Positions 1-13,220 are shown, numbered from the stretch's first letter. The stretch is 64,000 nucleotides of DNA from Strigops habroptila (GCF_004027225.2 NC_046360.1:1104001-1168000), one strand, 5' to 3'. Program-made: numbers and translations. The notes: generated by a model not told the origin, from the letters alone.

Positions 1-3000
1 AGGACCTGCCCTTCCACCAGAATGCTGCTACTGAGAGAGTACGAGGAGAAACTGGAGTAAAACCACATCTCCTCGCTCCTACTGCAATTAAGTAATTTGT
101 CACTCATCATTCTTGTTCTTAAACAAATACAAAATCCTCAAGACGTGCCAATTTTTTTTTAATCTTCCATATCTATAAAATGTTTAGATCTTTCTTTAAA
201 TTCAGTGTGCAACGATAAACATTAACTGAGCTACCACAAACTACGGCCAACGTTTTCTTTCGCCTGTGATTTATTTATTCATTTATAGTCTTAAGATGCA
301 ATTGTACAGAGACTTCAGTGTTTATTTGCACTATCCAAATCCATCAGAAAGTTGCTAAAACTGGACCACAGATCCTGCCCCAAAGGCCTTTGAACTGCCA
401 GCATGACAGGGTCAACAAGCCCAGCTCAAAGCAAGGACAGACTGGCATGCAGCCAGTGCAGCCAACCCTTCCTTCTTTAGAGAAGTGCATTTAAAAGGTT
501 TAGCAATGCAAAACTGATCAAAAGTGAAACCTGTTAAGGAATATGTGGCCTAAGACTCAGCTCTTCTCAGAAGCCTTTTAAACAAGTTCAGACTACAGGA
601 GGTGGTGCTTGCCAGTGCATCGCCAACGTGCAGCACTGGCCTGGCTGAACTGCTGTTTGTCTATAATAAAGGCTCTGATTTGCAGAACTCTACCTGAGAA
701 AGCTCCCCTTTCCCCAGTTCCTTTCCCAACAGAACACATGCTGACAGGATGAATTCCTGGCACACTGGAAGGGAACTGGGGGGTTCTACATGGAAGCAGT
801 TTGTCCCAACACTCTCAGACATTATTATTTATGAAAGGCATATTTATATAGGTATTTACTCAGTTTTGGAATGATTTTCTTGCAGAAACTAACAAGCATG
901 GGGTGAAGCTCCTGCTGTGGGAAACAGCTGTATTTTCTAAAGCTAGGCACTGCTGCTTTTACATCAATTTAGTTCAATTAAATTGTGTTATTCAGCTTAT
1001 GCACCTGGACCTGACAGCTCCTGACTGGCTTTTTTCTAATTCTATTAATTACAAAAAAAGAAATAATAATGTTGTTATTGATAAGAAGATTAAACCAGAC
1101 CATTCCACAGGATTTCACCTGAAAAGAAACTGAGAGCTGCATACGTTCAAGTCCTGATGTTATAGTTCCAGAGCTTTGCCGAAAGCATTTCAGACGGGAA
1201 AGCCCAGACACTGGAAAGCTGTCATACCTGTGCGGGGAGCAATGGCTATAAAGTGCATTAATTTTACTGGAAAGGCAAATCTGCCTGTCCACATCTCCCA
1301 CCAGGAATACCATCTGTGCTCTGTGTGCTGCAGCTGGTCGGATGCACCACAGCAACAATACAACATCACACCACAGAAGCCTTCCCCCAAAAACACCCCT
1401 GGAAACATCCCTGTTTTCAGCACAGCACCAGCAGACTGCACACTGAGCTCTTCCCAGATCACCCTCATTTACCTTTTTTCTTAATTAAAGTAATGACACC
1501 CGAGGGAAGGTCTATGTTTCAAAACATAAGCTTCAGTCTCACAGCATCCCCACAGGAGAGCTAATTGGAGCATCTCTCTCGAGGCCAGAGCTCTATTGCC
1601 TGTGCAAAGATGCTCCGAGTACTGTGTGCTCAGGAGCTGAGACACTCGAGGGCCTCCACTGCTTATCCAAAGCTTGGAAAATCAGACTGCAATCCCTGCA
1701 GCTGCCAAAGGTCCTACAAGTGACCAAAGGTGCATGTTTTCTTTCTATCTGGCTTAGTTTCTGATCCGTACAGCACAGGTAGCACCAGGGCCCTTCGTCC
1801 AGACTCTCCTTTCTTGTCTATTAAAGCTGCAAGAGCTTTGCCACGGGACCTTCGTCCTCCCATGCTCTTCTGCATAGGCCTGTCTCTTTTATTAATGTGT
1901 CACTGCAGATAAACAGATAAACAAGTAACAGCCGGAATTCCCAAGCGAGAGAACACTCAACTGGTGCAGGGAGCAGCATCCGCAGCCCTGCTCCACAGGC
2001 TGCCGCACTGACAGTCCACCTCCAGCCCGAAAGCCTGCATTTTCCCTAAGACAGTCCTGCAGCATGAAGCTGAGATAAAAAGCAAGCACACGTTGTCAGC
2101 AGCCCCAAGCTTCCCGTATGTATACTAAACTATTTTGAGAAACCCATCTTCTTACTACCTTCCCAACCACACACTTCTACTGACAGCAGTTAGGAGGCTG
2201 AATTGCTAAATAAAATTTAACTACTGTCATCTGTCCTCACCCCGAGCAGGGCTGAGCTATTCCACAACAAAACCACAACTGTTCAGTCCTTCTTGTAATG
2301 CTAGCTCAGGAAAAATCAAGTTTTAACCCCTCCTCAACCAGTTACCATATGAATACCCACGCATCCCTTTTCAGCCAAGCAAGGTAACGTGTAAGCTTCA
2401 GTCTACACACTTCATCATTCCTGAACATGAAAACTAACCTTTGAAATACATACATCACTATGAACTGCACTAAACTAAATGAACAACAGCTTTCTTGACT
2501 GTACTTGTCAATAGTAATTTACAATGTTAAGTAAGGAAATAAAAAATAGCCCAAGACAGGAGACAAGCAGGATGGGCCAGTGCAGTGAGCTCACACTGCT
2601 CTCCAGGCATCGCACAGCACTCTTGCTTGGGGCAGGGGACAAAAGGCATGCTGGAGTGTCTCAAATATGTAAAAATACACCCTCATGGGTATTTTTAGCA
2701 CTTGAAAACTGGGCAGATGCTCTGCTGTCTCACTGAAATGAGAATTCACCATCTCAGAAATGCTAGCTGCATTGCAGAAGTATAATAACACGGAATAATG
2801 CATCCGTATGAGTAGTTTACTACCTGTTTCATCAAAGTGCCCGGTGAACTACGAGAAGCTCCATTTAACAGGGACTCTGGCCTTGGAAAGTCCCTACTGC
2901 TTGTCTCCAACACACGCCTACTCCAGAGCCACCTACAGCACCTCTCGCAATCCTTGTCTGGTGTCCACCACACATTCAGCCACCCTTAGCTCTCACCAAG

Positions 3001-6000
3001 CTTTGCCTCCTGCGTTTTTCACTTAAATGTTCATCTCAAACGACGAGATGTAGTGTAGCTGCAAAGCAATAAATGGGTTCCTAAACCCATTTCATCCAGA
3101 ATCCTTTTTCCTTCTGTATTTCACAAACTGCACGTCGATGAAACCATTCTGAACAGTTCGAGTGTCCTGCATGCTGGTTTTAATTTCTCACTTCAGATTT
3201 TTCAATTCAATATTTAGTAAGTCCTGGAAATGGCATAAAAATGCCAAGAAACAAATTCACTTGACTAAAAAAATGGTAAATGTCAAACAAAACCCTGAAC
3301 TGTTCTGCAGTTTTACACGGCCAAGCTTCAGAAATTCTAGTCAAATAATTTCCAGTCATTATTGCTACAAGCAGATGGAACAAGCTTCAGTGAAGTACCA
3401 CCACCTTACAGAGCTAAATTCACGAATTCATCTGAATTAAGCATTAGATCCTTAGTCCTCCATAGCATCTCCTGTTTAATTCTGCATTCATTGGCACGTT
3501 TCTGTGCAAAGCCCAGGAAATGCATAAGCCGTTGCAGAATATGGGCCTACGTTCTGAAAACAGGAAAACAGCACTTTGAAGATTTCTACCATTTGCATTC
3601 AGATAGTGAGGAAGAAGCGTGATAGAGCACAGGGCTTCCTGGAGCCGCTACATTCTCTAAACAACCTGTGCATAAAGTAGGGGTTTGGTGTTAATGTCAC
3701 TGGTGAGACCCTGCCATGCCATGGAGCAGCAACACAAAAGGTGTTCCAGGTCCCACACGTGCCATCGGAGGGAAGTGAATGCAAACGGGTAGAGGGAGAC
3801 AGACGGGAAACTCCACGGGTAAACACAGCAAGCACCGCCTCAGCACTGCAAGCACTGGGAGATTAATCACAATAAACCTCAGAAGCCTCCTACAAACAGG
3901 GTGTTTTAATGAGGGATTCAGGGAGGAGTCCTGCAGACCTGACGGCAATGATCAGCACGGACCAAAGCAGGCAGTGCCTCTCACCTCACGTCGGGCCAAA
4001 GAAGCTGCTGCAGTTCTCAACACCGTGACACTGAGCAAGAGATGCTCAGTGAGTGAAGTGCCACCTGCAGAATCCCAAACTGAGGGGTATGCTTGGAGCA
4101 GCAGAGAAGCGCCTAGAAAGATGCAAAGGGATGACACAAGCGTAACAGCAACAAAGATGAAAATTACACAAACAAGTGTTGGGAAGATTTGGGTAGAGAC
4201 AGCACTCTAAATGAATAAGCACAACAAGAAGGCGTTAAAGAAAGCCAGAGAAAACACCATCAAAGTAACCGAGACTGACAGCAGAGAGACAGAGGTTTAG
4301 CCTGTAACTTAGGGATGTTACAGAAGTTTCAAGAGGTACAAGAAAACGCTGGAGGGAACATGAAGAAACAACCGAAATTCAGAGAAAGAGTACAGTAATG
4401 CCAAGAGAACAAAACTGGAAAACCAGAAGGATAGAGGACAGAGATGCTTCACTCCTAGCTGGAGATGCCCTAGGGTTTCAACAATATTCAGCACTGTAAC
4501 ATGAAGAAAGCAAAGCACAAATAGCTCAGCACCGAATTGGGAAAGAAAAAGCAACCTCCGTGCATTCAGTGAACCTCAACTGGTTCTAAACAAGTTGGTT
4601 TGAATACCTGGTTGGAAAGCAAAGAGCACACCCCAGACTGACCTGCCTCAGCAAGAAGCAGCTGGGTGCCAGTGCCTTAGTCTTCACCTCTAAAGGTAAA
4701 GCGAGGATGGATGATAACTGAGGAAAAACAGGTTAAAAGCGTGGCTTTTAAGAAAGTGACTGCAACAGGCTCCTTTTTCCCCAAGGGGCAGGATTCAGAG
4801 GCATGGAGGAGCACAGCAGTGCTGTATGGAACCCTCTGCAAGCCCCACACCCTCTTTGATTCCAGTTACTGGACTTCTTGGACCATTTTTTCCTCTACTT
4901 TACATTATGCAAATCCTTTACTCAGAAAAGAGGAAGCTGCTGACAAATAAAAGGAGCTGTTATATAGAGTTCTTCCACTCCCTTTGACCAAAATAAGGGA
5001 AATCTAAAATTTACATGGAAAAGTGAAGAACTTCACAAGTCTGCTGAATAGGCTAAAAATGGAGTGCAGTGAATTTACTCCTTCCCCTGAAACTACAAGT
5101 ATTGGACATTAATTCTGCAGCAAATGATCAAGGTTTCATATTTGCTCGTATTTCAACATGTCTTCTTTTCCATTTCAGTCCTGTTTGTGCAGGACATTCT
5201 GCCTTTGACACCCTCCTGTCCACCCATGCGAATCCACCCACAAAGCAGCTCCCAAGGAACAACGCAAAACTCAAGGATACCGCAGCTTTCCCGGTCCTTG
5301 GCAAGGCCCTTCAGAACGAAAGAAGGAAACGCAAGGGAAGGAAAAGCAGATGACAGAGGATGGAAAAAGGGTCGTTTTGTTTTGGTGTTTTAAAACAACA
5401 AAAACACCCTCAGCCTCTTCCTTGGGCACTTCTTGTCTCATCAGTGTTCACTGTCCTTTTTCTTCCCAAACTGTGATATTTAACGATTTCAGTACAGAAA
5501 CAGTCTGAGGATACTTCGTGTAAACTCAGCAATAATCAGCCCCATGGCCAATAAACTCTTCACCCTCACAGTTTATTTGCTGCTAAGCCTTGGCCTGCAG
5601 CCTTGGAATTCATTCTGCTGCACTACAGCTATTTCCTTGTAAACAGGAAGCCCCCTCAAATTTGCATTACAGTAAACTCATTTGCTTCATTTGCTCTTAT
5701 CTGAGAGATATAAAACGGTGCCCACAGGTGTGCCAGGCTCCAGCAAAGAGACAAACTGGAACGGGGGGGGGAAAACCTTTGTGATATTTCCCCAGGAGGT
5801 AACGTCAGCGCACAGGATGCCGTCGCTGGGCAGCGGTTGCCCGCTGGAGATAAACCAACAAGAAACACATTCCTGCTGCAATAAGGCAGAGCCATGCACT
5901 GTCAGGCATGGATGTGATATTCCAGTGACCTTCCTGCTATGTGTCCCGGTGACAGGCAGGAGCCGAACGCCAGGATGCTGCTCACAGCGTTACAACCCGG

Positions 6001-7491
6001 TGCTCGTGCTCCTCCGAGGAGCTGCTCTCACACCCCGAAATGAAAATATATATTTGGAAATATTGTTTGATTTCAAACTCATGTAAGAGAGGACTTTGCG
6101 TGCTGTATTTTTTTTACTGTTACTATATCAACCTGCATTAACCAGCCGATTTATGTAATTTTAAATGAATCACTTTGCCAGCGATACAGAATATTTAAGT
6201 ATATCCAACACAGTGTGTCTGTTTTAATGAGAGGGATCAAAAAAAAACCCCAACCAGAAGCCAGCAGGAAGACATCTGACACCAGCATAACGGTCACAAT
6301 TTCCTACTGCATGAGGAAACCCCTGGTTTCAGTTAGAAGCTGAGAAGTTCAGTCATTTCAAGCAACCTAAGAGCCGTTTGTGGTCCCAGGCTTAGGTAAG
6401 TCTGTTCTCATTTATGTCCACGCTTCCTCTCACTCATCTCCTGAGCTGTCCTGTCTGTCCCACGGCACCCTGGCACCGCTTACAAACCAATCCCTTGCTT
6501 AAGGCTCCTCACCTTCTGCAGAGCACGACAGTCCGGGGGGGATGGCAAACAATCCTTTTCCTTTAATATCTCATGTAACCTGCAAACAGGTTCTTCCACA
6601 CGCAGCTCAGGGAGCGAGGCGTTGCACCCAACTCACCCTTCACCTCTCCTCCTACTCTGCAAAACTTCCTCTTGCACCGGGCTGCCGCTTCCCGAACGCG
6701 GCTGAACCATCTCCCCGAGCCCAGGGAAACGACCAAACATCGGCCAAGCGCGGATCCTGGAGGAGGAGAGCAGCACACTGCGGGTTCTCCAGGCCTGTGC
6801 TGGGCTACGAGGCTCGCACCACACTCTGTGCAATGGGTTATCGGTACCAGCAGCAGCTTTTGAGCCTCCTCACAAGCTCCAAGACTGCTGCTGTTTGTTC
6901 CTGCAGGCACTGGAAGGACCCCTCCCTCCCCTGCACCCCTCCACATCCCACCTTCCACCTCCTGAGAGGGGTCCCATCCCTGCTGCAAAGATAGAACCCC
7001 ACTGCACATCCCTGCCACCGAGGACAGCAGCACACATATCCAAAGCACTGAGGAATGTGAAGCTAGCAGCGCTCCAGTAAAGCACACAGCACCTCAGGCT
7101 AACAGCAGGCTAAATATTCTGGGTATTATTTTCATAAGCATCTCCACACATCAGTAGAAAACCAGGCACCTTCATCTGCCCAAGAATCTATCCTCAACTG
7201 GACCCTAAAAACGACTGCCAAACCCCTTTACCCGAGGTTTCATGCCCTTGTGAGGAGGATTAACACAGGCCGCGCTCCCCCATGCCCCTCACCATCCACA
7301 GTGCCCAGAATTCAATCATAAAGGCAGAAAAACAAGTGACCAAGTGCGAGAGGGCTTCAGGGAGCCCTTGCTTGCGGCAGAGCCGGGCTAGGCCACCAGC
7401 AGCCGTGCAAACTGCCTACACGCTTTGCAGTGCATTGGGGGGTTGGTTTTTTCTGTTGCAATCCTTAGCTCGCTGGCTAAATCATCATTTT

Positions 7492-7524
7492 ACATATATA
7501 CATATATATATGTATACACACACA
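7492..7524. repeat. TA/CA dinucleotide microsatellite
   Basis: Alternating TA and CA units, partly self-complementary, form a short simple repeat inside GRK3 intron 1. It is likely length-polymorphic. Confidence 0.85.
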
Positions 7525-7649
7525 GAAAGCCGTGAAAGAGAGGGAAAGCTTACTTTTCATTTCAGCAGTAAATAAGTAAGCGATGCTCAGGTGGTTTTAT
7601 AACGCGTGCATAAGCAGGGATTGTCGTTCAGCAGAAAAGATGCTTTTCA

Positions 7650-7757
7650 CAGAACCCCAGACTGGTTTGGGTTGGGAGGGACCTTAAAGCTCATCCACTT
7701 CCAACCCCTGCCACGGGCAGGGACACCTTCCACTAGAGCAGGTTGCTCCAAGCCCCA
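7650..7757 (-). mobile_element. CR1 LINE 3' fragment 1
   Basis: The plus strand reads as the complement of the CR1 3' end (CAGACTGGTTTGGGTTGG, then the TTAAAGCTCATCCA block and the ACCTTCCACTAGAGCAGGTT block). It ends abruptly after the CCAAGCCCC segment. It is a 5'-truncated, noncoding retroposon copy of about 110 bp in GRK3 intron 1. Confidence 0.85.
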
Positions 7758-8295
7758 AGCAAACCACCCCAGCCCGGCAAGACCCACAAGTGATGGAGCC
7801 GGCCGAGAGACCGAGCCGTGCCCCGGTTCACGGCTGAGCACACACCAGTTCTGCTCCGAGAGCTGCCTGCGAAGGGAAAAACCTCCTGCCAAGTCTGTCC
7901 CCGCATCTCCCTGCTCTGTTGTCAAACCTCACGAAGCACCACCGAGAAAAGAGCTCTGCGGAACACAGCGGCGAGCATGATTCAGTTCGGGTTTACCATT
8001 TTCTCTATCTCACCGCTCCAACTACCTCTCACCCGCTGAATGAAGCATCAAGTTTAGGCTCGAATAAACGCCCGGCCGCGGGGTGGTCGCTTCCCCCGGA
8101 GAAGCGACGTTCTCCACACCTCCACCTGCCCACCGGCGCCCCACAAGTTGTTCCAACCCCTCGCACCCACCGGCCCCCCTCCCCGCTCGGGCCGCCCGAG
8201 GCCGCCAGACCGTTATGTTCAGCACCGCGGAGGGGCAGGCAGCGGGGAGGCCGCCGGGCCGCGGCCGGAGCCCCGCGGGCCGGGGCGGGCGGTAC

Positions 8296-8408
8296 CTGGG
8301 CTCGGGCAGGGTGATCTTCTTGCTGGCCCTGGCCGCCGGGGTGCTCTTGCTCTTCTCCATCGCCATCAGGTAGCTGACATCGGCCAGCACCGCCTCCAGG
8401 TCCGCCAT
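8296..8408 (-). CDS. GRK3: GRK3 (beta-adrenergic receptor kinase 2) coding exon 1
   Basis: The minus strand encodes [17 protein letters not shown] followed by [14 protein letters not shown] and LPEP, the N-terminus shared by GRK2 and GRK3. The exon holds 37 codons plus two bases and ends at a consensus donor (CCCAG|GTACC); the split codon AG| would give the Ser that follows LPEP in the family. GRK3 is a cytosolic Ser/Thr kinase that is recruited to membranes by G-beta-gamma and phosphorylates agonist-occupied receptors. This exon gives only the N-terminal helix before the RGS-homology domain. The N-terminus barely separates GRK2 from GRK3, so the GRK3 call rests on the neighbouring CRYBB2-CRYBB3-KIAA1671 order. 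The ATG lies in a CpG island and starts the family's usual protein. Confidence 0.93.
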
Positions 8409-8543
8409 GTTCCCGCTCCCGCCGCCGGGCTGCAGATGGAGGCTCCGCCGGGGCAGCCGCCCCCGAGGCAGGGGGTTGGCGGCGGGCGGCGGCTCCCGCT
8501 CCCGCTCCCCCTCCGCCGGTGCCGCCGAGCGCCTCCCGGCTGC

Positions 8544-8576
<33 letters not shown>

Positions 8577-8578
8577 CG
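8544..8578. repeat. (GT)n microsatellite in the GRK3 5' region
   Basis: An uninterrupted (GT)12 run at 8552-8576 follows two imperfect GCGTGT units. It lies about 140-170 bp upstream of the GRK3 ATG, so it is in the 5' UTR or core promoter. Confidence 0.95.
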
Positions 8579-8953
8579 AGCGGGGCGGGGGGGGCAGCGG
8601 CCGCCTCCCCGCCCTCCGCGCCCGGGGCTCGCCGCCGGCCCTGCGCGCCCTCAGCCCGCGGCCGCCGCGGCGGGCGGGCGGGAAACCCCCCCCCCGGGCC
8701 GCGCACCGCCCCTGCCGCGCCGCAGCGGCCCCTCAGCGCTCGCCCGTCCCCGCCGGGCCCATGGCGGCGGCAGGGCCGCCCGGCGCGGCCCCCCCGCCCC
8801 GGCTCGCAGCCTACGCGGCCCCCGCGGCGCCGGGCGGGCAGCTCCGAGTGCGCCCGCGGCGCTCGGCGGCCATGGGCGGGCGGCGCGGCCGCAGGGGCTG
8901 CCCGGCGGCGGGTGCGAAAATCCGGACCTGGATTCGGCGGCGGGGCCGGAGCC

Positions 8954-8975
8954 GGGGTGGGATTGGGGCGGTGGG
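8954..8975 (+). other. G-quadruplex-forming motif in the GRK3 CpG island
   Basis: Four G-runs of three or four bases (8954-8957, 8959-8961, 8965-8968, 8973-8975) are separated by loops of 1, 3 and 4 bases. This fits the standard quadruplex pattern. A run of 12 G follows at 8983-8994. Confidence 0.7.
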
Positions 8976-9199
8976 CGGCCCCGGGGGGGGGGGGTCTCGC
9001 GTCCCGGTGCGGCCGCAGGGGAGGGCGCGGAGCCCCTGCCCCGGGGGGCTCAGGGACCCGAGGGGGCAACCGCAGGGTCCCCATTGTCGGCTTATCGCGG
9101 GGTGCGGGTGCCCCGCGGGACCCCCACGGCTCAGCCCCGATGGCAGCGAGGGGGGAGCAAGAGCTGAATGTGGCCCCATGGACACGGCCCACCATGGGG

Positions 9200-12100
9200 G
9201 ACCAGCACCCCGAACCCCGGAGCGCAGCAGCCTGCCCTCTCGGAGCCTGGCACCCGTTGGACGCGTTGGCTTAGGATTAATGTCCTCATAGTTCATTGAA
9301 ACATGGTGTGCATAAGAAAAGTGGGATGCAAATAGATGCACCTGTGTGGAACCCCGTTGTTGCTCATTGAAGCGCTGTGGGTGCTCCCGCACCCAGCAGA
9401 GCCCCGCGCTCGCGGTCCTGGTTGAAGCTGTAGTAGTAGCTCTGCTGCAGCCAAGCAGATATGCAGATTTCAACTCCTTTCTTCTCTGGATTTCGTCAAA
9501 TATGTCATAAATAATTGGCTCAATGAAAGGCTAAGTCAATGACAAGTCTGAAGTTTGAAACTCAGCTTGTTTTGAGCTCTTTTCAAGTGCCGCCACTCCT
9601 CCTTCCTACAGCTTTATGAAAGTTAATGATCTGATTAAAGCAAGGTAGAGTATACAGCCGGGAGGATTTCACCGTGCGGCTCATTATGAGCCGTCTGAGA
9701 ACCTGCTTTTTGTGGAAAACATGAATTTAAACCAACGCTTTTCACCAGAGCAGATCCGGTGGGGAAGGTCTCTCCTCCGCCAGGGAGGTTCCTCTGCACC
9801 TCCTCTGTGGAATCATCTTAGAGTTATAAAATCATGGAATCGCAGAATCCCGGACTGGTTTGGGCTGGAAGGAACCTTAAAGCTCATCCAGCTCCAAGCC
9901 CCTGCCACGGGCAGGGACACCTTCTACTAGGGCAGGTTGCTCCAAGCCCCTGTGTCCAACCTGGCCTTGAACACTGCCAGGGATGGGGCAGCCACAGCTT
10001 CTCTGGGCACCCTGTGCCAGCGCCTCAGCACCCTCACAGGGAAGAGCTTCTGCCTCAGAGCTCATCTCAGTCTCCCCTCTGGCAGGTTAAAGCCATTGCC
10101 CCTTGCCTTGTCCCTACTTGCACTTATAAAAAGCCCCTTTCCAAAATGAGCTTCAATAGGAAAGGCTGGTGCTGGCTACTGATGGGTCCAAAACTGGCTA
10201 CGCTGTTATGAGGAATATCCTCATTTGTTTAACCAGGAGTAAGCATTTGCCACCCTTACCACGTCCTCAGCCTGGTTCCATGAGCGGACACATGCATTTT
10301 GCTGGCTCTTCTAAGCGGCAGCTCCTCTGTCCCTCACCACTCACAGGTACGTCCATGGAGAGAACCGGTTTTCATTTCCTGAGCTGGGAATGTGCAGAAG
10401 CAGCAACAGCACTGCTGGTAGTGTTGCTAAACACCATCATCCCGATGCAGCCGCGCCAAGGGAGGGGAGAGCAAACACAAACCATCACTGCCCGCCACTG
10501 CCGCCTCCAAGAAGGGCCTTTTGTGGTCTAAAACATTCAAATGACTTTACATTGATGTTGATGATAACAATAACAACCACGGAAATGCCACGTCGGATTC
10601 CAAATGCTGTCCTTTTTATTCCCTGACATGTTTGCACCATTATCGTCTGGGTATTATTGTAATAGACCCTCCAAAGCCATTCTTGGTGACAGTTTCTAGG
10701 AAGTCATGTTTGGTGATGGCTAATACAGAAACCTAATTAAGAAACTTGTTCTTTCTGCTTTTGGGTTTCCATCGGCGCAAACCATTGTGGAAGCAGCAAC
10801 TACAACTGAGCCAATGGTGGGTTCTAAGGAAAGGTGTCACTGTCACCGTTCACGGGGCCTCAGGGCAGGGGAGGGGGTTGGTACCTGTTACCTCTAGCAG
10901 CGGGTAAAACTCACACATTTTGCAGTTTTATACTCAGAGGTTATAAAGGTCACTTGAACGGGCCTCTTTTAATTGTGGAGTGGAAGCAAACCTGATTGTT
11001 TTCCTCATCCTGAAGCGAGCAGAACAGGTAATGCAGGCATCCAACATAGGGAAGTGCAATTCCCCCAGTGCAAGTCGGCAGCTTTTCTTGGCATGTGTTT
11101 GTATCCCAGGTTTAGTGTTTGCTCTGTACGTGGGGTTTGGTTTTGTGTGCGCTGGTTTGTGGTGGTTTCAGTGTTTGCGTGTGGTATTTGTGTTTATAAA
11201 CAGCGCACGGTGAGGGTTCCCCAGGGTGAAGGGAACCCTGAATCCATCGATGCCAGGGTTAGCAGAGCTCAGAACACGATACTCCTGCACGCTGCGAGTG
11301 CATTTAAATACCTCCTGACATTTCTGTGCATGCTGATTGATCCTGTTCAATCAATTCAAGCGTGTCTGGAGGCCTGTCTGGGTTGAGCGCCGGGTTTGCA
11401 GAGCCAAGAAACCCTGCCTCCCCTCTGGCATTCCTTCCTTCCGAGGAGCGAGTTCTCCTACCATCTGTATAAGATTTAAATGTTTAATTTTGCACTGCTC
11501 TGCTTCACAGGATGACAGATGATACTACAGAGAGTAACGCGTCTGAAGCAGATTTATTAGTTTGCCCTATACCAACACCATCCCATCAAGATAATGGTGC
11601 AAATGGGCACAGGAGGATGGAGGCAGACCTGCAAACAGGTCAGAGCTCTGCCTCTGTGCATGGCTAACAATAATGATACACCTCTTGAGTATTTATTCTC
11701 TAGAGAAGATTATTAAATGCTAATTTTTAAGTATTTCTGATCTATTACCAGAAATACACATAGTTTAAGATTAAGAGCATTAAGCAGTGCTTAGCTCAGT
11801 TCCCTCCATGGGATGCTGCTGCCTATGGAGAGAGCAAGCCAGCAGCCAGAACCCCGCTGCATTCCTTGCCCCTCCTCAACAGTGCTGGTAGGGATAATGC
11901 ATTTATCGGTGATGGATTCCGATGGGATCTGACTCTCCGTGGCTTGTTTGTGTAATAGCCGAGCAGAGGGGCTGCATCTGCTGCTTCCTCTACTCCTGGC
12001 AGCGTCACCTGAGGCGCAACCACGCTCAGCTGAAAGGGAGAGGGCAGAAACCCCTTCCCTGCGCCACCTCCTCCGAGCTCCTCTCACCAAAGTGTTTCAA

Positions 12101-13220
12101 AGCAGCCCCAGAGCGCAGGGTTACCTGGAGGTAAAGCACAGGAGCAGCCGCTCCTGCATGGTGAGGTTGTCTGAGGATTCATTAGTAAGCAATGGTAAAA
12201 AGTGCCCAGAGGACAGTAAGAGATAAATAAATGCAAACTATTCCTCATGGAACCTCGGCAGCATCAGCCCCCCTCAGCCTGCTGCCTTCTCTGATATCAC
12301 CCCACGGCACAGACCAGAGTCACTGCTCCCACGCTCGGATGGGAGCGGATGCAGGGACAGGGATGGCTTTAGCCCAGCATCCCAAGGAGTCAGCCTCACA
12401 CTATCCCCTCTGCCTGTTGGGCTCCTCAGCTTTGCTGGGCTCTGGGAGGCTTTGGCCCCTCTCTGAATGTGGTGCAGAGCAGGGCGGGAGGCACACCCAG
12501 GGCAAGCCCACAGGCATTCCTCTGCAGCATCCGCACCGAAGCTGGAGTTCCATCCCGTCTCATGCTATGCTAATAAGCAGTGAGAGGCAATATGGAAAAC
12601 AAATAGAGTAATTAATGGCCATTTCTGCTGCTGCTTTTATTCGCTGACTATTCCAGAAGGAGCAATTTTACAGAAGACAGCCTCTGTCTTAGCAGTGCCG
12701 ATGCATTAGGCACCCTGAATCTCAGGAGGGGAATGAGCGCTGCAGCTCTGGCCTCATGGAGAAACACAGAGTCTCTTCTGCATCTGTACACATTCCTCCA
12801 GCTCTCTCCTGAACACTCTTAGTGAGGGTACTTCAACCATCTCTGACAGGTAAACCACACGATGTAGTTCATCGTCATCATGTTCCTTTTTGTAACTAGC
12901 TGACATGATGATGAGGTTAAGTTGGAACTGGGAAACAAATGGCAATTAAATTCTCAAAAATATTATCAACATCAAATATTTGTACTTGAATAGTCTGACT
13001 GGTGATAATAATGTCCTCTGGGGGCAGAGAGGAAAAACAGAGTCATGCAATGTCTCAAGTCTTGCATTAGAAAACACAGGCGCAAGAGGTATGAGTCCTT
13101 CCTTTTGCAATTGCATCACACCATTTCTCTCTTTTCACTCGTTCGATTATAGTTGGAACCAGAAGTCAACTAAGTGGCAGAGTGTTCAAATCCAAGTGTT
13201 ATGGGCTGAGCAAGATCATA
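9200..13220. other. Intergenic DNA upstream of GRK3
   Basis: No gene is recognisable. The region contains one CR1 copy (9.83-10.15 kb) and several AT-rich islands inside GC-rich sequence, notably 10,540-10,780 and 11,640-11,790. In composition these resemble conserved noncoding elements, but conservation cannot be tested here. Open frames are short and show no family signature. Confidence 0.6.
9830..10145 (-). mobile_element. CR1 LINE 3' fragment 2
   Basis: The plus strand is the complement of about 315 bp of the CR1 3' end, from the terminal ATCATGGAATCGCAGAATC tail through the CAGGGACACCTTC block to the GCCTTGTCCCTA block. It is 5'-truncated. Apparent proteins with LNTARDGAATASLGTLCQRL are translations of this noncoding repeat. 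Confidence 0.92.

Larger units (their letters stand above)
1..8295 (-). other. GRK3: GRK3 intron 1 (5' part, runs off the window)
   Basis: This stretch lies directly downstream of the GRK3 first-exon donor on the minus strand, so it is intron 1. In mammals this intron is tens of kilobases long, which fits the absence of a second exon here. I looked for the next kinase exon (continuing from Pro-Glu-Pro-Ser) and did not find it. The sequence is mixed and moderately AT-rich, with one CR1 fragment near 7.65 kb and a TA/CA microsatellite near 7.5 kb. The open frames are short, lack homology I recognise and overlap on both strands. Confidence 0.75.
8050..9200 (-). promoter_or_regulatory. GRK3: CpG-island promoter of GRK3
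   Basis: A block of about 1.1 kb is extremely GC- and CpG-rich and surrounds the GRK3 start codon. It contains many GC-box-like GGGCGG/CCGCCC words and no obvious TATA box, as expected for a broadly expressed gene. The exact transcription start cannot be read from the sequence; it should lie upstream of 8408 on the minus strand. Long open frames here on both strands (up to 388 codons) are by-products of the lack of A/T stop codons. The island could also fire divergently on the plus strand, but no spliced exon is recognisable there. Confidence 0.85.

Noticed and set aside
8029-9195. 388-codon minus-strand open frame and long plus-strand frames across the CpG island
   Set aside because: They exist because CpG-rich DNA has few stop codons. 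The sequence is Pro/Ala/Gly/Arg-rich, all frames are open, and the real start of GRK3 lies inside in another frame.
9937-10149. Recurrent peptide containing LNTARDGAATASLGTLCQRL, seen at six or more places in the window
   Set aside because: It is a translation of the noncoding CR1 3' end in one fixed frame, not a protein family.
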